DNA from: an uncultured Endomicrobiia bacterium
Lineage (GTDB): Bacteria > Elusimicrobiota > Endomicrobiia > Endomicrobiales > Endomicrobiaceae
Assembly (NCBI GenBank): GCA_905236115.1
Contig: CAJOOL010000197.1
Coordinates: forward strand, 1 to 7,882
Direction of reading: 5' to 3'
Length of the DNA stretch: 7,882 bases
Shown piece by piece: positions 1-5,762 of this stretch. The position numbers and the translations under genes are program-made. Numbering within the stretch: position 1 is the stretch's first letter; each line of letters starts with the position of its first letter. The notes below the pieces were generated by a model, which was not told the DNA's origin, made no database searches, and was given only the letters and a program-made list of their open reading frames with translations.

Positions 1-720
1 AAAAAGAGAGTTTTACTTAAACTTTCAGGCGAAACTTTATCGGACGGCGCAAGTGCCGTATCCGTGAAAAGTCTTCAAATGACGGCAGATGAAATAAAAA
101 ATATTTTGTCGGATAAAGTAGAACTCTCTATTGTTGTCGGTGCAGGCAACCTGTGGCGTGGTGCAGGGAAAGAGATTAACAGAGTGTCCGCCGATAAAAT
201 GGGTATGCTTGCAACGGTAATGAATGCCTTGGCAATAAGCGAAATATTGAAAACAAACGGTATAAAAGCGGTTGTTTTGGCTGCGGCAGGCGTGACGAAT
301 TTCTGCGAAAATTTTTCTTGTGAAAAAGCGGATAATTATTTGAAAGACGGATATGTCGTTATTTTTGCGGGCGGAACGGGCAACCCTTATTTTACTACCG
401 ATACGACCGCCGCATTAAGAGCCTGCGAGATAAAGGCGGATATTATTTTAAAGGCCACTCAGGTAGACGGTGTTTATACCGCCGACCCGAAGAAAGATAA
501 AAGTGCCGTTAAGTACAGCAAAATATCGTATAAAGAAGCGATAGAAAAAAATCTTAAAATAATGGACATATCGGCATTTCTTTTGTGTATGGAAAATAAT
601 ATAGAAATTTATGTTTTTGATTTCCATAAAAAGGGAAATTTGAAGAAAGTTTTAGACGGCGAAAACATAGGAACAGCGATAGTAAACGACAGCTTAGGAA
701 TTGTAAATTGTAAATTATAA
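1..720 (+). CDS. pyrH: UMP kinase (uridylate kinase), 5'-truncated by window edge
   Basis: PyrH phosphorylates UMP to UDP with ATP in the cytoplasm, the entry to UTP/CTP synthesis. The frame is open from base 1 (lysine-lysine-RVLLKLSGE), the family's usual N-terminus, so only about the first ten codons are missing; the GTG at 64 is internal, not the start. Visible in the 239 residues present: KLSGE phosphate-binding strand (7-11), VVGAGNLWRG (45-54), MGMLATVMNALA (67-78), GGTGNPYFTTDT (124-135) and LKATQVDGVYTADPKK (150-165), all characteristic of bacterial hexameric UMP kinases of the amino-acid kinase fold. The second glycine of the usual GGGN loop is alanine here. The family normally ends shortly after the GENIGT motif (220-225). 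Here the last residues (IVNCKL) and the stop codon are written by an AT-rich heptamer repeat. frr follows 19 bp downstream, as in most bacteria. Identity is very secure. Confidence 0.97.
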   Translation, partial: KKRVLLKLSGETLSDGASAVSVKSLQMTADEIKNILSDKVELSIVVGAGNLWRGAGKEINRVSADKMGMLATVMNALAISEILKTNGIKAVVLAAAGVTNFCENFSCEKADNYLKDGYVVIFAGGTGNPYFTTDTTAALRACEIKADIILKATQVDGVYTADPKKDKSAVKYSKISYKEAIEKNLKIMDISAFLLCMENNIEIYVFDFHKKGNLKKVLDGENIGTAIVNDSLGIVNCKL

Positions 721-730
721 ATTATAAATT
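699..730. repeat. Heptanucleotide tandem repeat AATTRTA at the end of pyrH
   Basis: Seen directly: AATTGTA (699-705), AATTGTA (706-712), AATTATA (713-719), AATTATA (720-726) and a partial AATT (727-730). The array covers the last codons and stop of pyrH and runs to one base before the frr ribosome binding site GGAG (731-734). The same heptamer array recurs at 5681-5715. It resembles the short tandemly repeated heptamers described in some bacterial genomes (for example in cyanobacteria), but I cannot show a relationship. It contains no G+C-rich stem, so it is not a conventional terminator. Confidence 0.85.
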
Positions 731-739
731 GGAGTACTT

Positions 740-1300
740 ATGTTACCTAAAGAAATTTTGGCTTCCGGCGAAGAAGCCATGAAAAAGACCATAGAAAAAG
801 TAAAACATGATTTTTCTACCGTAAGAACGGGCAGAGCAAATGCCGCACTTTTGGACGGAATAAAAGTGGAAAGTTACGGTTCGCTTTTGGCGTTGAACCA
901 GGTAGCGGGCGTAAGCGTTCCCGACGGAAGAACGCTTGAAATAAGACCGTGGGATATGTCTCAGCTGAATGCAATAGAAAAAGCAATATTGAAATCCGAT
1001 TTGGGGCTTACTCCGGTAAACGACGGTAAATTAATAAGAATTTCAATACCTGCACTTACCGAAGAAAGAAGAAAAGAAATCATAAAAGTAGTTCATAAAA
1101 TGTCGGAAGATTATAAAATAGCCGTAAGAAACGAAAGAAGACATATAGTTGACGAGATAAAAAAACTTGAAAAAGATAAAGCTATTACAGAAGACGACAG
1201 AAAAAAATACGAGACGGATATTCAAAAATTAACGGATTCTTATATAGCCAAAATAGAAGATTTGGTGAAACAAAAAGAAGAAGACCTTTTAAAAATATAA
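740..1300 (+). CDS. frr: Ribosome recycling factor
   Basis: RRF works with EF-G in the cytoplasm to split the post-termination ribosome into subunits. The 186-residue product matches the usual length of about 185. It shows the family landmarks: FSTVRTGRANAALLD (25-39), the YGS-LALNQVAGVSVPDGRTL segment of the small beta domain (46-66), IEIRPW-like EIRPWD, IRISIPALTEERRKE (100-114) and the third helix with VRNERRHIVDEIKK (128-141). The long charged N- and C-terminal helices form the three-helix bundle. The ATG at 740 has a GGAG (731-734) five bases upstream, and the first residues align with the family start. It sits 19 bp after pyrH and 32 bp before the ferredoxin gene, almost certainly in one transcript. 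Nothing unusual is visible in the protein. Confidence 0.97.
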   Translation: MLPKEILASGEEAMKKTIEKVKHDFSTVRTGRANAALLDGIKVESYGSLLALNQVAGVSVPDGRTLEIRPWDMSQLNAIEKAILKSDLGLTPVNDGKLIRISIPALTEERRKEIIKVVHKMSEDYKIAVRNERRHIVDEIKKLEKDKAITEDDRKKYETDIQKLTDSYIAKIEDLVKQKEEDLLKI

Positions 1301-1332
1301 TTGTAGTTAATAATTTTTTTGGAGGTAGTAAA

Positions 1333-1506
1333 ATGGCTCATTCAATAGACAAAGGAGTTTGTGTAGGCTGCGGTTCTTGTGCGGCAAATTGCCCCGTGGA
1401 AGCAATAAGTGCGGCAGAAGACAAATATGCAATTGCCGAAGATAAATGCGTAGACTGCGGAGCATGTGCAGCAAACTGCCCCGTAAATGCAATTTCTCAA
1501 AAGTAG
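1333..1506 (+). CDS. 2[4Fe-4S] ferredoxin, clostridial type
   Basis: A 57-residue low-potential electron carrier of the cytoplasm. Eight cysteines lie in two CxxCxxCxxxCP motifs: C10-C13-C16-C20-P and C39-C42-C45-C49-P. This is the signature of two [4Fe-4S] clusters, and the length is exactly that of small bacterial ferredoxins (55-57). The two halves are clear internal duplicates (each ends in a CP-V-x-A-I-S stretch). The ATG at 1333 follows a strong GGAGG (1321-1325) seven bases upstream, so start and expression are well supported. The gene lies between frr and uppS, where E. coli-type operons have nothing. It is in the same reading frame as uppS, separated from it by a TAG stop and two codons. 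Its partners are not encoded here; delivery of electrons to IspG/IspH or to fermentative hydrogenase/oxidoreductases are both possible. Confidence 0.95.
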   Translation: MAHSIDKGVCVGCGSCAANCPVEAISAAEDKYAIAEDKCVDCGACAANCPVNAISQK

Positions 1507-1512
1507 AATAAA

Positions 1513-2223
1513 GTGGTTTCAACAGAACAAATTGATTTATCAAAGTTACCGCAGCATATTGCAATAATTATGGACGGTAACGGACGATGGGCAAAGAAGA
1601 GAATATTGCCCAGATTAATCGGACATACTACCGGGGTCAAAACCGTAAAAAAAATAGTTGAGTTTGCAAGAAAGCTTAATGTAAAGGTTTTGACCCTTTA
1701 TGCTTTTTCTGCGGAAAATTGGCAAAGACCCGAAGATGAAGTTTCCGGCATAATGAAACTGTTGAAAGTTTATCTGGCAAACGAGACGGATAATATGATA
1801 AATAACGGTATTGCTCTTAACGTTATAGGCGATATATCAAGAATGCCGGAGGAACTTCAAAAAGATATTAAAAATGCAGTAGAAAAGACTAAAAATAATA
1901 AAGCTATGATATTAAATATTGCATTAAGTTACGGTGCAAGACAGGAAATATTGAGAGCTTGTAAAATTTTAATTGATAAAGGAATAAAAAATCCTACGGA
2001 AAAAGATTTTTCCGACAGTTTGTATACGGCAGGATTGCCGGACCCGGATCTTTTGATAAGAACGTCCGGTGAAAAAAGAATTTCAAATTTTTTGTTATGG
2101 CAGATAGCATACAGCGAAATTTATGTTACGGATGTTTTGTGGCCGGATTTTAATGAAGAAGAATTTATAAAAGCAATTTTGGATTATCAGAAGCGTGAAC
2201 GCCGGTTCGGAAAAATTGCGTAG
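1513..2223 (+). CDS. uppS: Undecaprenyl (isoprenyl) diphosphate synthase, cis-type
   Basis: UppS adds isopentenyl units in cis to farnesyl diphosphate, giving the C55 lipid carrier used for peptidoglycan and surface polysaccharides. The 236-residue protein carries HIAIIMDGNGRWAKKR (15-30) with the catalytic Asp21 and the phosphate-binding GNGRW, then GH at 37-38, YAFSAENWQRP (58-68 region), and near the C-terminus DPDLLIRTSGEKRISNFLLWQ and the aromatic YSEIYVTDVLWPDF region, all diagnostic of the family. The GTG at 1513 is the only canonical start between the ferredoxin TAG (1504-1506) and the conserved core, so the start is forced. No good Shine-Dalgarno precedes it, which suggests translational coupling to the ferredoxin gene six bases upstream. 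The family also includes enzymes making shorter chains; chain length cannot be read here. Confidence in family is very high. Confidence 0.96.
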   Translation: MVSTEQIDLSKLPQHIAIIMDGNGRWAKKRILPRLIGHTTGVKTVKKIVEFARKLNVKVLTLYAFSAENWQRPEDEVSGIMKLLKVYLANETDNMINNGIALNVIGDISRMPEELQKDIKNAVEKTKNNKAMILNIALSYGARQEILRACKILIDKGIKNPTEKDFSDSLYTAGLPDPDLLIRTSGEKRISNFLLWQIAYSEIYVTDVLWPDFNEEEFIKAILDYQKRERRFGKIA

Positions 2224-2233
2224 ATTTTTCCGC

Positions 2234-2284
2234 TGATAAGCTTATAAGGTGATAAGCTGAGAAGTTTGTTGTCCGTTCTCAGCT
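2234..2284 (+). promoter_or_regulatory. Two overlapping, mutually exclusive hairpins before cdsA
   Basis: In the 74-bp uppS-cdsA gap, AGCTTAT (2239-2245) can pair with ATAAGCT (2252-2258) around a 6-nt loop. AGCTGAGAA (2255-2263) can pair perfectly with TTCTCAGCT (2276-2284) around a 12-nt loop. The stems share 2255-2258, so only one can form fully at a time. A 9-bp direct repeat TGATAAGCT (2234-2242 and 2250-2258) and the palindrome ATAAGCTTAT (2236-2245) account for much of this. The second stem ends directly before the cdsA ribosome binding site AAAGGAG (2285-2291). There is no U-run, so it is not an intrinsic terminator. The pairing is seen; a regulatory or mRNA-processing role is inference, and a degenerate intergenic repeat is equally possible. 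Confidence 0.5.
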
Positions 2285-2297
2285 AAAGGAGTAAAAA

Positions 2298-3083
2298 ATG
2301 TTATTACCGAGAATATTAACCGCAATAGTCGGAATACCTGTAATTTTGGCGTGTATATTTTACGGCGGAATTTTTTTTCAATTAATGTTTTTTGTGGTTG
2401 TTCTTTTTTCCGTTATGGAGTTTTTTTCCGTAACGAAAAAATTTAAACCTATGGGAATTTTAGGTGTTTTAACGGCGGTAATATTTTACGCGGCTTTAAA
2501 CTTCAATTTTTATATTCGTGAAATAATGATATTGTCAATTTTTATTATTTTCTTTTTTGCAATGTTGACAAGACCGGTTGAAAATATTTCCGGTTCAATT
2601 GCATTGACATGTTTTGGTGCATTTTTTATAACGTGGTCGCTGTTTCATATGGTTTTAATAAGAGATATACCGAAGTACGGTATGCAGTATATAATTTTTC
2701 TTTTTATAAATGTTTGGCTGCTTGATACCGGAGCTTATTTTGTCGGTAAAAAATTCGGCAGGCATAAGCTGGCTTCAACAATAAGCCCTAAAAAAACCAT
2801 AGAGGGAGCCGCAGCAGGCGTAGTTACGGCGGTGGTTGTTTCGGTTATATGCAGATATGTTTTTATGGCGGAAATTATAACGAACGTTGAAGCCGTAATT
2901 TTCGGGCTGGTCATTTCTTTTGTAGGGCAGTTTTCGGACTTGGCGGAATCTCTTTTCAAAAGGGATTGTAACGTAAAAGATTCCGGCAATATTTTACCCG
3001 GACACGGCGGAATGCTTGACAGATTTGATTCTTATCTTTTTGCCGCTCCGGTTTTTTACTGTTTAATACAGGTGATAAAATAA
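2298..3083 (+). CDS. cdsA: Phosphatidate cytidylyltransferase (CDP-diglyceride synthase)
   Basis: CdsA condenses CTP with phosphatidic acid in the inner membrane to form CDP-diacylglycerol, precursor of all major bacterial phospholipids. The 261-residue protein is strongly hydrophobic with about seven to eight membrane segments (roughly 5-45 as two, 52-70, 76-92, 100-120, 129-147, 170-190, 197-213). The PROSITE-type signature is perfectly met at 218-244: SLFKR, then KDSG (227-230), LPGHGG (233-238) and DRFD (241-244). Also present are DTGAYFVGKKFG (143-154) and SPKKTIEG (163-170), conserved in the family. Length is slightly short of E. coli CdsA (285). AAAGGAG lies seven bases before the ATG. 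The stop overlaps the dxr start by one base (TAATG), typical of translational coupling. Confidence 0.96.
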   Translation: MLLPRILTAIVGIPVILACIFYGGIFFQLMFFVVVLFSVMEFFSVTKKFKPMGILGVLTAVIFYAALNFNFYIREIMILSIFIIFFFAMLTRPVENISGSIALTCFGAFFITWSLFHMVLIRDIPKYGMQYIIFLFINVWLLDTGAYFVGKKFGRHKLASTISPKKTIEGAAAGVVTAVVVSVICRYVFMAEIITNVEAVIFGLVISFVGQFSDLAESLFKRDCNVKDSGNILPGHGGMLDRFDSYLFAAPVFYCLIQVIK

Positions 3084-4246
3084 TGAAAAATCTTTCAATA
3101 CTCGGTTCCACAGGTTCAATAGGCGTGCAGGCTTTGGATTTCATAGCAAAAACAAAAAATGAATTTAAAATTTGCGGGCTTGCAGCGGGTTCAAATATAG
3201 AACTGTTGAAAAAGCAAATATCAAAATTTAAACCGTCGGCAGTATCGGTTTTTTCGCAAGATAATGCGGAAAAAATACAAAAATGGTGTAAAGATAGAAA
3301 GTATAAAACAAAAGTTTTTTTCGGTGAAGACGGCTTAATAAAAATTGCAACGATAAAAGAAGTTGAAACGGTATTATCTGCCGTCGTCGGTGCGACAGGT
3401 TTGCAGCCTCTTGTTGCTGCGATAGACAGCGATAAAAATGTTGCTCTTGCCAATAAAGAATCTTTGGTTATGGCAGGAAGCCTCATAATGAAAAGAGCAA
3501 AAGAAAAAAACGTTTCCGTGCTGCCTGTTGACAGCGAACATTCCGCCATTTTTCAGTGCATAGGAAAAGAAAATAAAAAATCAATAAAAAGAATTCTTCT
3601 TACCGCTTCCGGCGGACCTTTCTATAAATCAAATAAAAATTTTGAAGATATTACCGTAGAAGATGCACTTGCTCATCCTACGTGGAAAATGGGGAAAAAA
3701 ATTACCATAGATTCCGCAACCTTAATGAACAAAGGTTTGGAGGCTATAGAGGCTTCGGTTCTTTTTGATGTTCCGATGGATAAAATAGAAATCGTTATAC
3801 ATCCTCAGTCGGTAGTTCATTCCATGGTGGAGTTTTCAGACGGCTGTGTGATGGCACAGCTTTCAAACCCCGATATGACTCTGCCCATACAATATGCACT
3901 TTCTTATCCGGAAAGAAAGAATTGTTACATTAAAAGACTGGATTTGACAAGTGTGGGAAAGCTGGAATTTTTTAAACCGGATTTTAAGAAATTCAAATGT
4001 CTTGATATCGCGTATAAATGTGCCGTAGTCGGCGGGACGGCAACAGCCGTAATGAGTGCCGCCAACGAAATTGCCGTAAAAAGTTTTCTTGACGGTAAGA
4101 TAAAATTTAACGATATACCGGAAATTGTTCAAAAAGTTGTAAATAATCATAAAGTTATAAAAACAAAAGACATAAATAAAATTATTCAAGCCGATTTGTG
4201 GGCAAGAAAAACCGCCGAAGAAAAAATAGCAGAAATATTTTTTTGA
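3083..4246 (+). CDS. dxr: 1-deoxy-D-xylulose 5-phosphate reductoisomerase
   Basis: Dxr (IspC) converts DXP to 2-C-methyl-D-erythritol 4-phosphate using NADPH and a divalent metal, the committed step of the MEP isoprenoid pathway. The 387-residue protein has the NADPH loop GSTGSIG (8-14), ANKESLVMAG (123-132), and metal ligands Asp150 and Glu152 in PVDSEHSA. Glu220 lies in MNKGLEAIEA (215-224). The substrate-binding segment ASGGPF (175-180) and the HPTWKMG loop (198-204) with its tryptophan over the active site are intact, as is the C-terminal helical domain. All residues expected of an active, fosmidomycin-type target enzyme are present. The ATG overlaps the cdsA stop by one base; AGGTG (3070-3074) inside cdsA may serve as ribosome binding site. 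rseP, the usual next gene in proteobacteria, is not present. Confidence 0.97.
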   Translation: MKNLSILGSTGSIGVQALDFIAKTKNEFKICGLAAGSNIELLKKQISKFKPSAVSVFSQDNAEKIQKWCKDRKYKTKVFFGEDGLIKIATIKEVETVLSAVVGATGLQPLVAAIDSDKNVALANKESLVMAGSLIMKRAKEKNVSVLPVDSEHSAIFQCIGKENKKSIKRILLTASGGPFYKSNKNFEDITVEDALAHPTWKMGKKITIDSATLMNKGLEAIEASVLFDVPMDKIEIVIHPQSVVHSMVEFSDGCVMAQLSNPDMTLPIQYALSYPERKNCYIKRLDLTSVGKLEFFKPDFKKFKCLDIAYKCAVVGGTATAVMSAANEIAVKSFLDGKIKFNDIPEIVQKVVNNHKVIKTKDINKIIQADLWARKTAEEKIAEIFF

Positions 4247-4280
4247 TATATGTAGCGGACGTATGTAAAGGGGGAAAAAT

Positions 4281-5678
4281 ATGAAGAAAATTTTTTCGTT
4301 AATGTTATCAATTTTATTTTTATTTTCCGTCAATATATATTCGCAGGATGTTGAAGAAGTTGAAGTTTTGGTGGAACACAACAATATGCAAGAAAGCGAA
4401 AGCATAGAAGAAACCGAAGAAGAAATTACCGAACAAAATACGGAACAAGACGGAAGTGAAATACGAATTGTTCCCGAAGATAAAATAGAACAGACCGAAG
4501 TCATAACGCCGTCGCAGGTAAAAGGAGTTCATTTAACTACCAGAGCCGCCGCTTCTTCTTTCCATAAAGCAAGAATAGATGATTTGCTGGATACTACTGA
4601 GCTTAATACCGTCGTCATAGATGTAAAAGAAATAGACGGAGAAATTTCCATAAAAAATGTATACGGTGATTTGGCATATTCCAAAAAACTTCCGAGCGTA
4701 GAAAAATATTTGAAAGATATTAAAAACAGAGGTTTTTATGCCATAGCAAGAATAGTTGTTTTCAGAGACAACGTTATGCCCCGCAAAAAACCGGAGCTTG
4801 CGGTAAAAAATCCCGACGGAACGCTTTGGGAAGATTACAGAAAATTTACGTGGCTTAATCCTTATAAGCAGGAAGCGGCGGATTATATTTTGGAACTTGC
4901 GGAAAAAACGGCAGATTTGGGATTTGACGAAATTCAGTTTGATTATATCAGGTTCCCGTCCGACGGAAGAACCAAACAGTGCAGATACGGAGTTCAGCAT
5001 TCGCCGGCTGCGGCATCCAATGCCATAACCGATTTTTTAAAACAGGCAAAAGAACGTCTTTCCGAAAGAGGCGTGAAGATATCCATAGATGTTTTCGGTT
5101 TAACCACTACGGAAAAAAGCGATATGGGTATAGGACAGAAAATTGTGGATATGACAAAATATGTTGATTATGTCAGTCCTATGATATACCCGTCTCATTA
5201 TGCCAACGGACAATACGGAATACCGGTTCCCAATAAAGAGCCTTACAGAACAGTTTATATATCTTTGCAGGGTGCCAAAAAAAGGCTTCCCGTTGAAAAG
5301 CTCCGCCCGTGGCTTCAGGATTTTTCTTTAAGAGGCGTAAAATACGGTCCGGAAGAAATAAAAGCTCAAATACAGGCTTGTTTTGATTGCGGCGTTAAAA
5401 CGTGGATTTTATGGAATGCCGCATGCAAGTATACAAAAGGCGGTTTGAAAACAAAGCAGGAAAAAAATTCTTATAAGAGAACTTCCGATGAAAAAATAAA
5501 AGAACTGTTAAAGTATGAAAGTGCGGAAGAAGCCGCAGTTAAAAAGACGCTTCCGAAACAAAATACAAACAATAAAAACACAAATGCGATAAAGAATACA
5601 AATACAAAGAATACGAACACAAAAACAAATGTTAAAACGAATACCAAAACGAATGCCAAAAACCGGCAGCAAAAATAG
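4281..5678 (+). CDS. Secreted DUF4015-type putative glycoside hydrolase with charged low-complexity tails
   Basis: A 465-residue exported protein. Residues 1-21 form a signal peptide (KK, then a hydrophobic core, cleavage probably near NIYS-Q). Residues 23-70 are an acidic linker dominated by Glu. Residues about 80-383 look like the DUF4015 family, a TIM-barrel putative glycoside hydrolase. Recognisable are KGVHLTTRAAAS (81-92), VVIDVKEIDGEI (111-122), IARIVVFRDNVM (155-166), FDEIQFDYIRFPSDGR (215-230), YVSPMIYPSHY (297-307) and KTWILWNA (373-380), with acidic residues at strand ends as in this fold. No substrate is established for the family. Residues about 425-465 are an Asn/Lys/Thr-rich basic tail. 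The ribosome binding site is a G5 run (4270-4274) six bases before the ATG. It lies 34 bp after dxr with no terminator, so it probably shares that transcript. Family assignment is from memory of motifs. Confidence 0.8.
   Translation: MKKIFSLMLSILFLFSVNIYSQDVEEVEVLVEHNNMQESESIEETEEEITEQNTEQDGSEIRIVPEDKIEQTEVITPSQVKGVHLTTRAAASSFHKARIDDLLDTTELNTVVIDVKEIDGEISIKNVYGDLAYSKKLPSVEKYLKDIKNRGFYAIARIVVFRDNVMPRKKPELAVKNPDGTLWEDYRKFTWLNPYKQEAADYILELAEKTADLGFDEIQFDYIRFPSDGRTKQCRYGVQHSPAAASNAITDFLKQAKERLSERGVKISIDVFGLTTTEKSDMGIGQKIVDMTKYVDYVSPMIYPSHYANGQYGIPVPNKEPYRTVYISLQGAKKRLPVEKLRPWLQDFSLRGVKYGPEEIKAQIQACFDCGVKTWILWNAACKYTKGGLKTKQEKNSYKRTSDEKIKELLKYESAEEAAVKKTLPKQNTNNKNTNAIKNTNTKNTNTKTNVKTNTKTNAKNRQQK
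5622..5657 (+). repeat. 12-bp coding microrepeat in the DUF4015 protein tail
   Basis: Three consecutive 12-base units, AAAACAAATGTT (5622-5633), AAAACGAATACC (5634-5645) and AAAACGAATGCC (5646-5657), encode Lys-Thr-Asn followed by Val, Thr or Ala (residues 448-459). The preceding bases (from about 5565) are a looser Asn/Thr/Lys codon repeat. The units are nearly identical at DNA level, suggesting recent slippage expansion within the basic C-terminal tail. Confidence 0.7.
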
Positions 5679-5680
5679 TT

Positions 5681-5715
5681 AATTATAAATTGTAAATTAT
5701 AAATTATAAATTGTG
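5681..5715. repeat. Heptanucleotide tandem repeat AATTRTA after the DUF4015 gene
   Basis: Seen directly: AATTATA (5681-5687), AATTGTA (5688-5694), AATTATA (5695-5701), AATTATA (5702-5708) and AATTGTG (5709-5715). It begins two bases after the stop of the upstream gene and ends seven bases before the proposed sigma-gene -35 element (GTAACTT, 5722-5728). It is the same unit as at 699-730, in the same position relative to an upstream stop codon. Confidence 0.85.
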
Positions 5716-5721
5716 CTCTCT

Positions 5722-5750
5722 GTAACTTTTTTGATAAAAAAGGAGTCTAA
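5722..5750 (+). promoter_or_regulatory. Predicted sigmaE-type (ECF) promoter of the sigma/anti-sigma pair
   Basis: GTAACTT (5722-5728) matches six of seven bases of the E. coli sigmaE -35 consensus GGAACTT. GTCTAA (5745-5750) matches the -10 consensus exactly, with a 16-base spacer (5729-5744). It lies directly before an ECF sigma gene, which is where autoregulated ECF promoters are expected. A start site about 6-7 bases after the -10 would fall near 5757, leaving only some six bases before the ATG at 5763. The nearest Shine-Dalgarno-like GGAG (5742-5745) would then be outside the message, and it is in any case 17 bases from the ATG. Consensus match is seen; autoregulation and near-leaderless translation are inference. 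Confidence 0.6.
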
Positions 5751-5762
5751 ACATACAACCCT

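Noticed and set aside
64..720. pyrH beginning at the GTG at position 64
   Set aside because: The frame is open to base 1 and the upstream codons encode the conserved RVLLKLSGE strand, so the true start is outside the window.
1301..1320. T-run after frr as an intrinsic terminator
   Set aside because: There is a run of seven to eight T's but no G+C stem before it, and a strong ribosome binding site follows at once. The operon most likely continues.
1307..1564. 85-codon minus-strand open frame opposite the ferredoxin
   Set aside because: The plus strand encodes eight perfectly spaced cluster-binding cysteines and has a strong ribosome binding site. The minus frame has neither a domain nor a plausible start signal.
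2956..3549. 197-codon open frame on the minus strand over cdsA/dxr
   Set aside because: It lies wholly antisense to cdsA and dxr, whose motifs are intact. The translation shows no recognisable domain, and it is explained by the codon bias of the plus-strand genes.
3863..4504. 213-codon open frame on the minus strand over dxr and the DUF4015 gene
   Set aside because: Antisense shadow. The product is Phe/Tyr/Ser-rich with no family motif, and it spans two well-supported genes on the other strand.
4533..5000. 155-codon minus-strand open frame inside the DUF4015 gene
   Set aside because: Composition is that of a complement of Lys/Glu codons (Phe/Tyr/Ile-rich), with no motif.
5565..5660. CRISPR-like array in the repetitive stretch
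   Set aside because: The units are 12 bp, contiguous without spacers, in frame and inside a coding sequence; this is a low-complexity protein tail.
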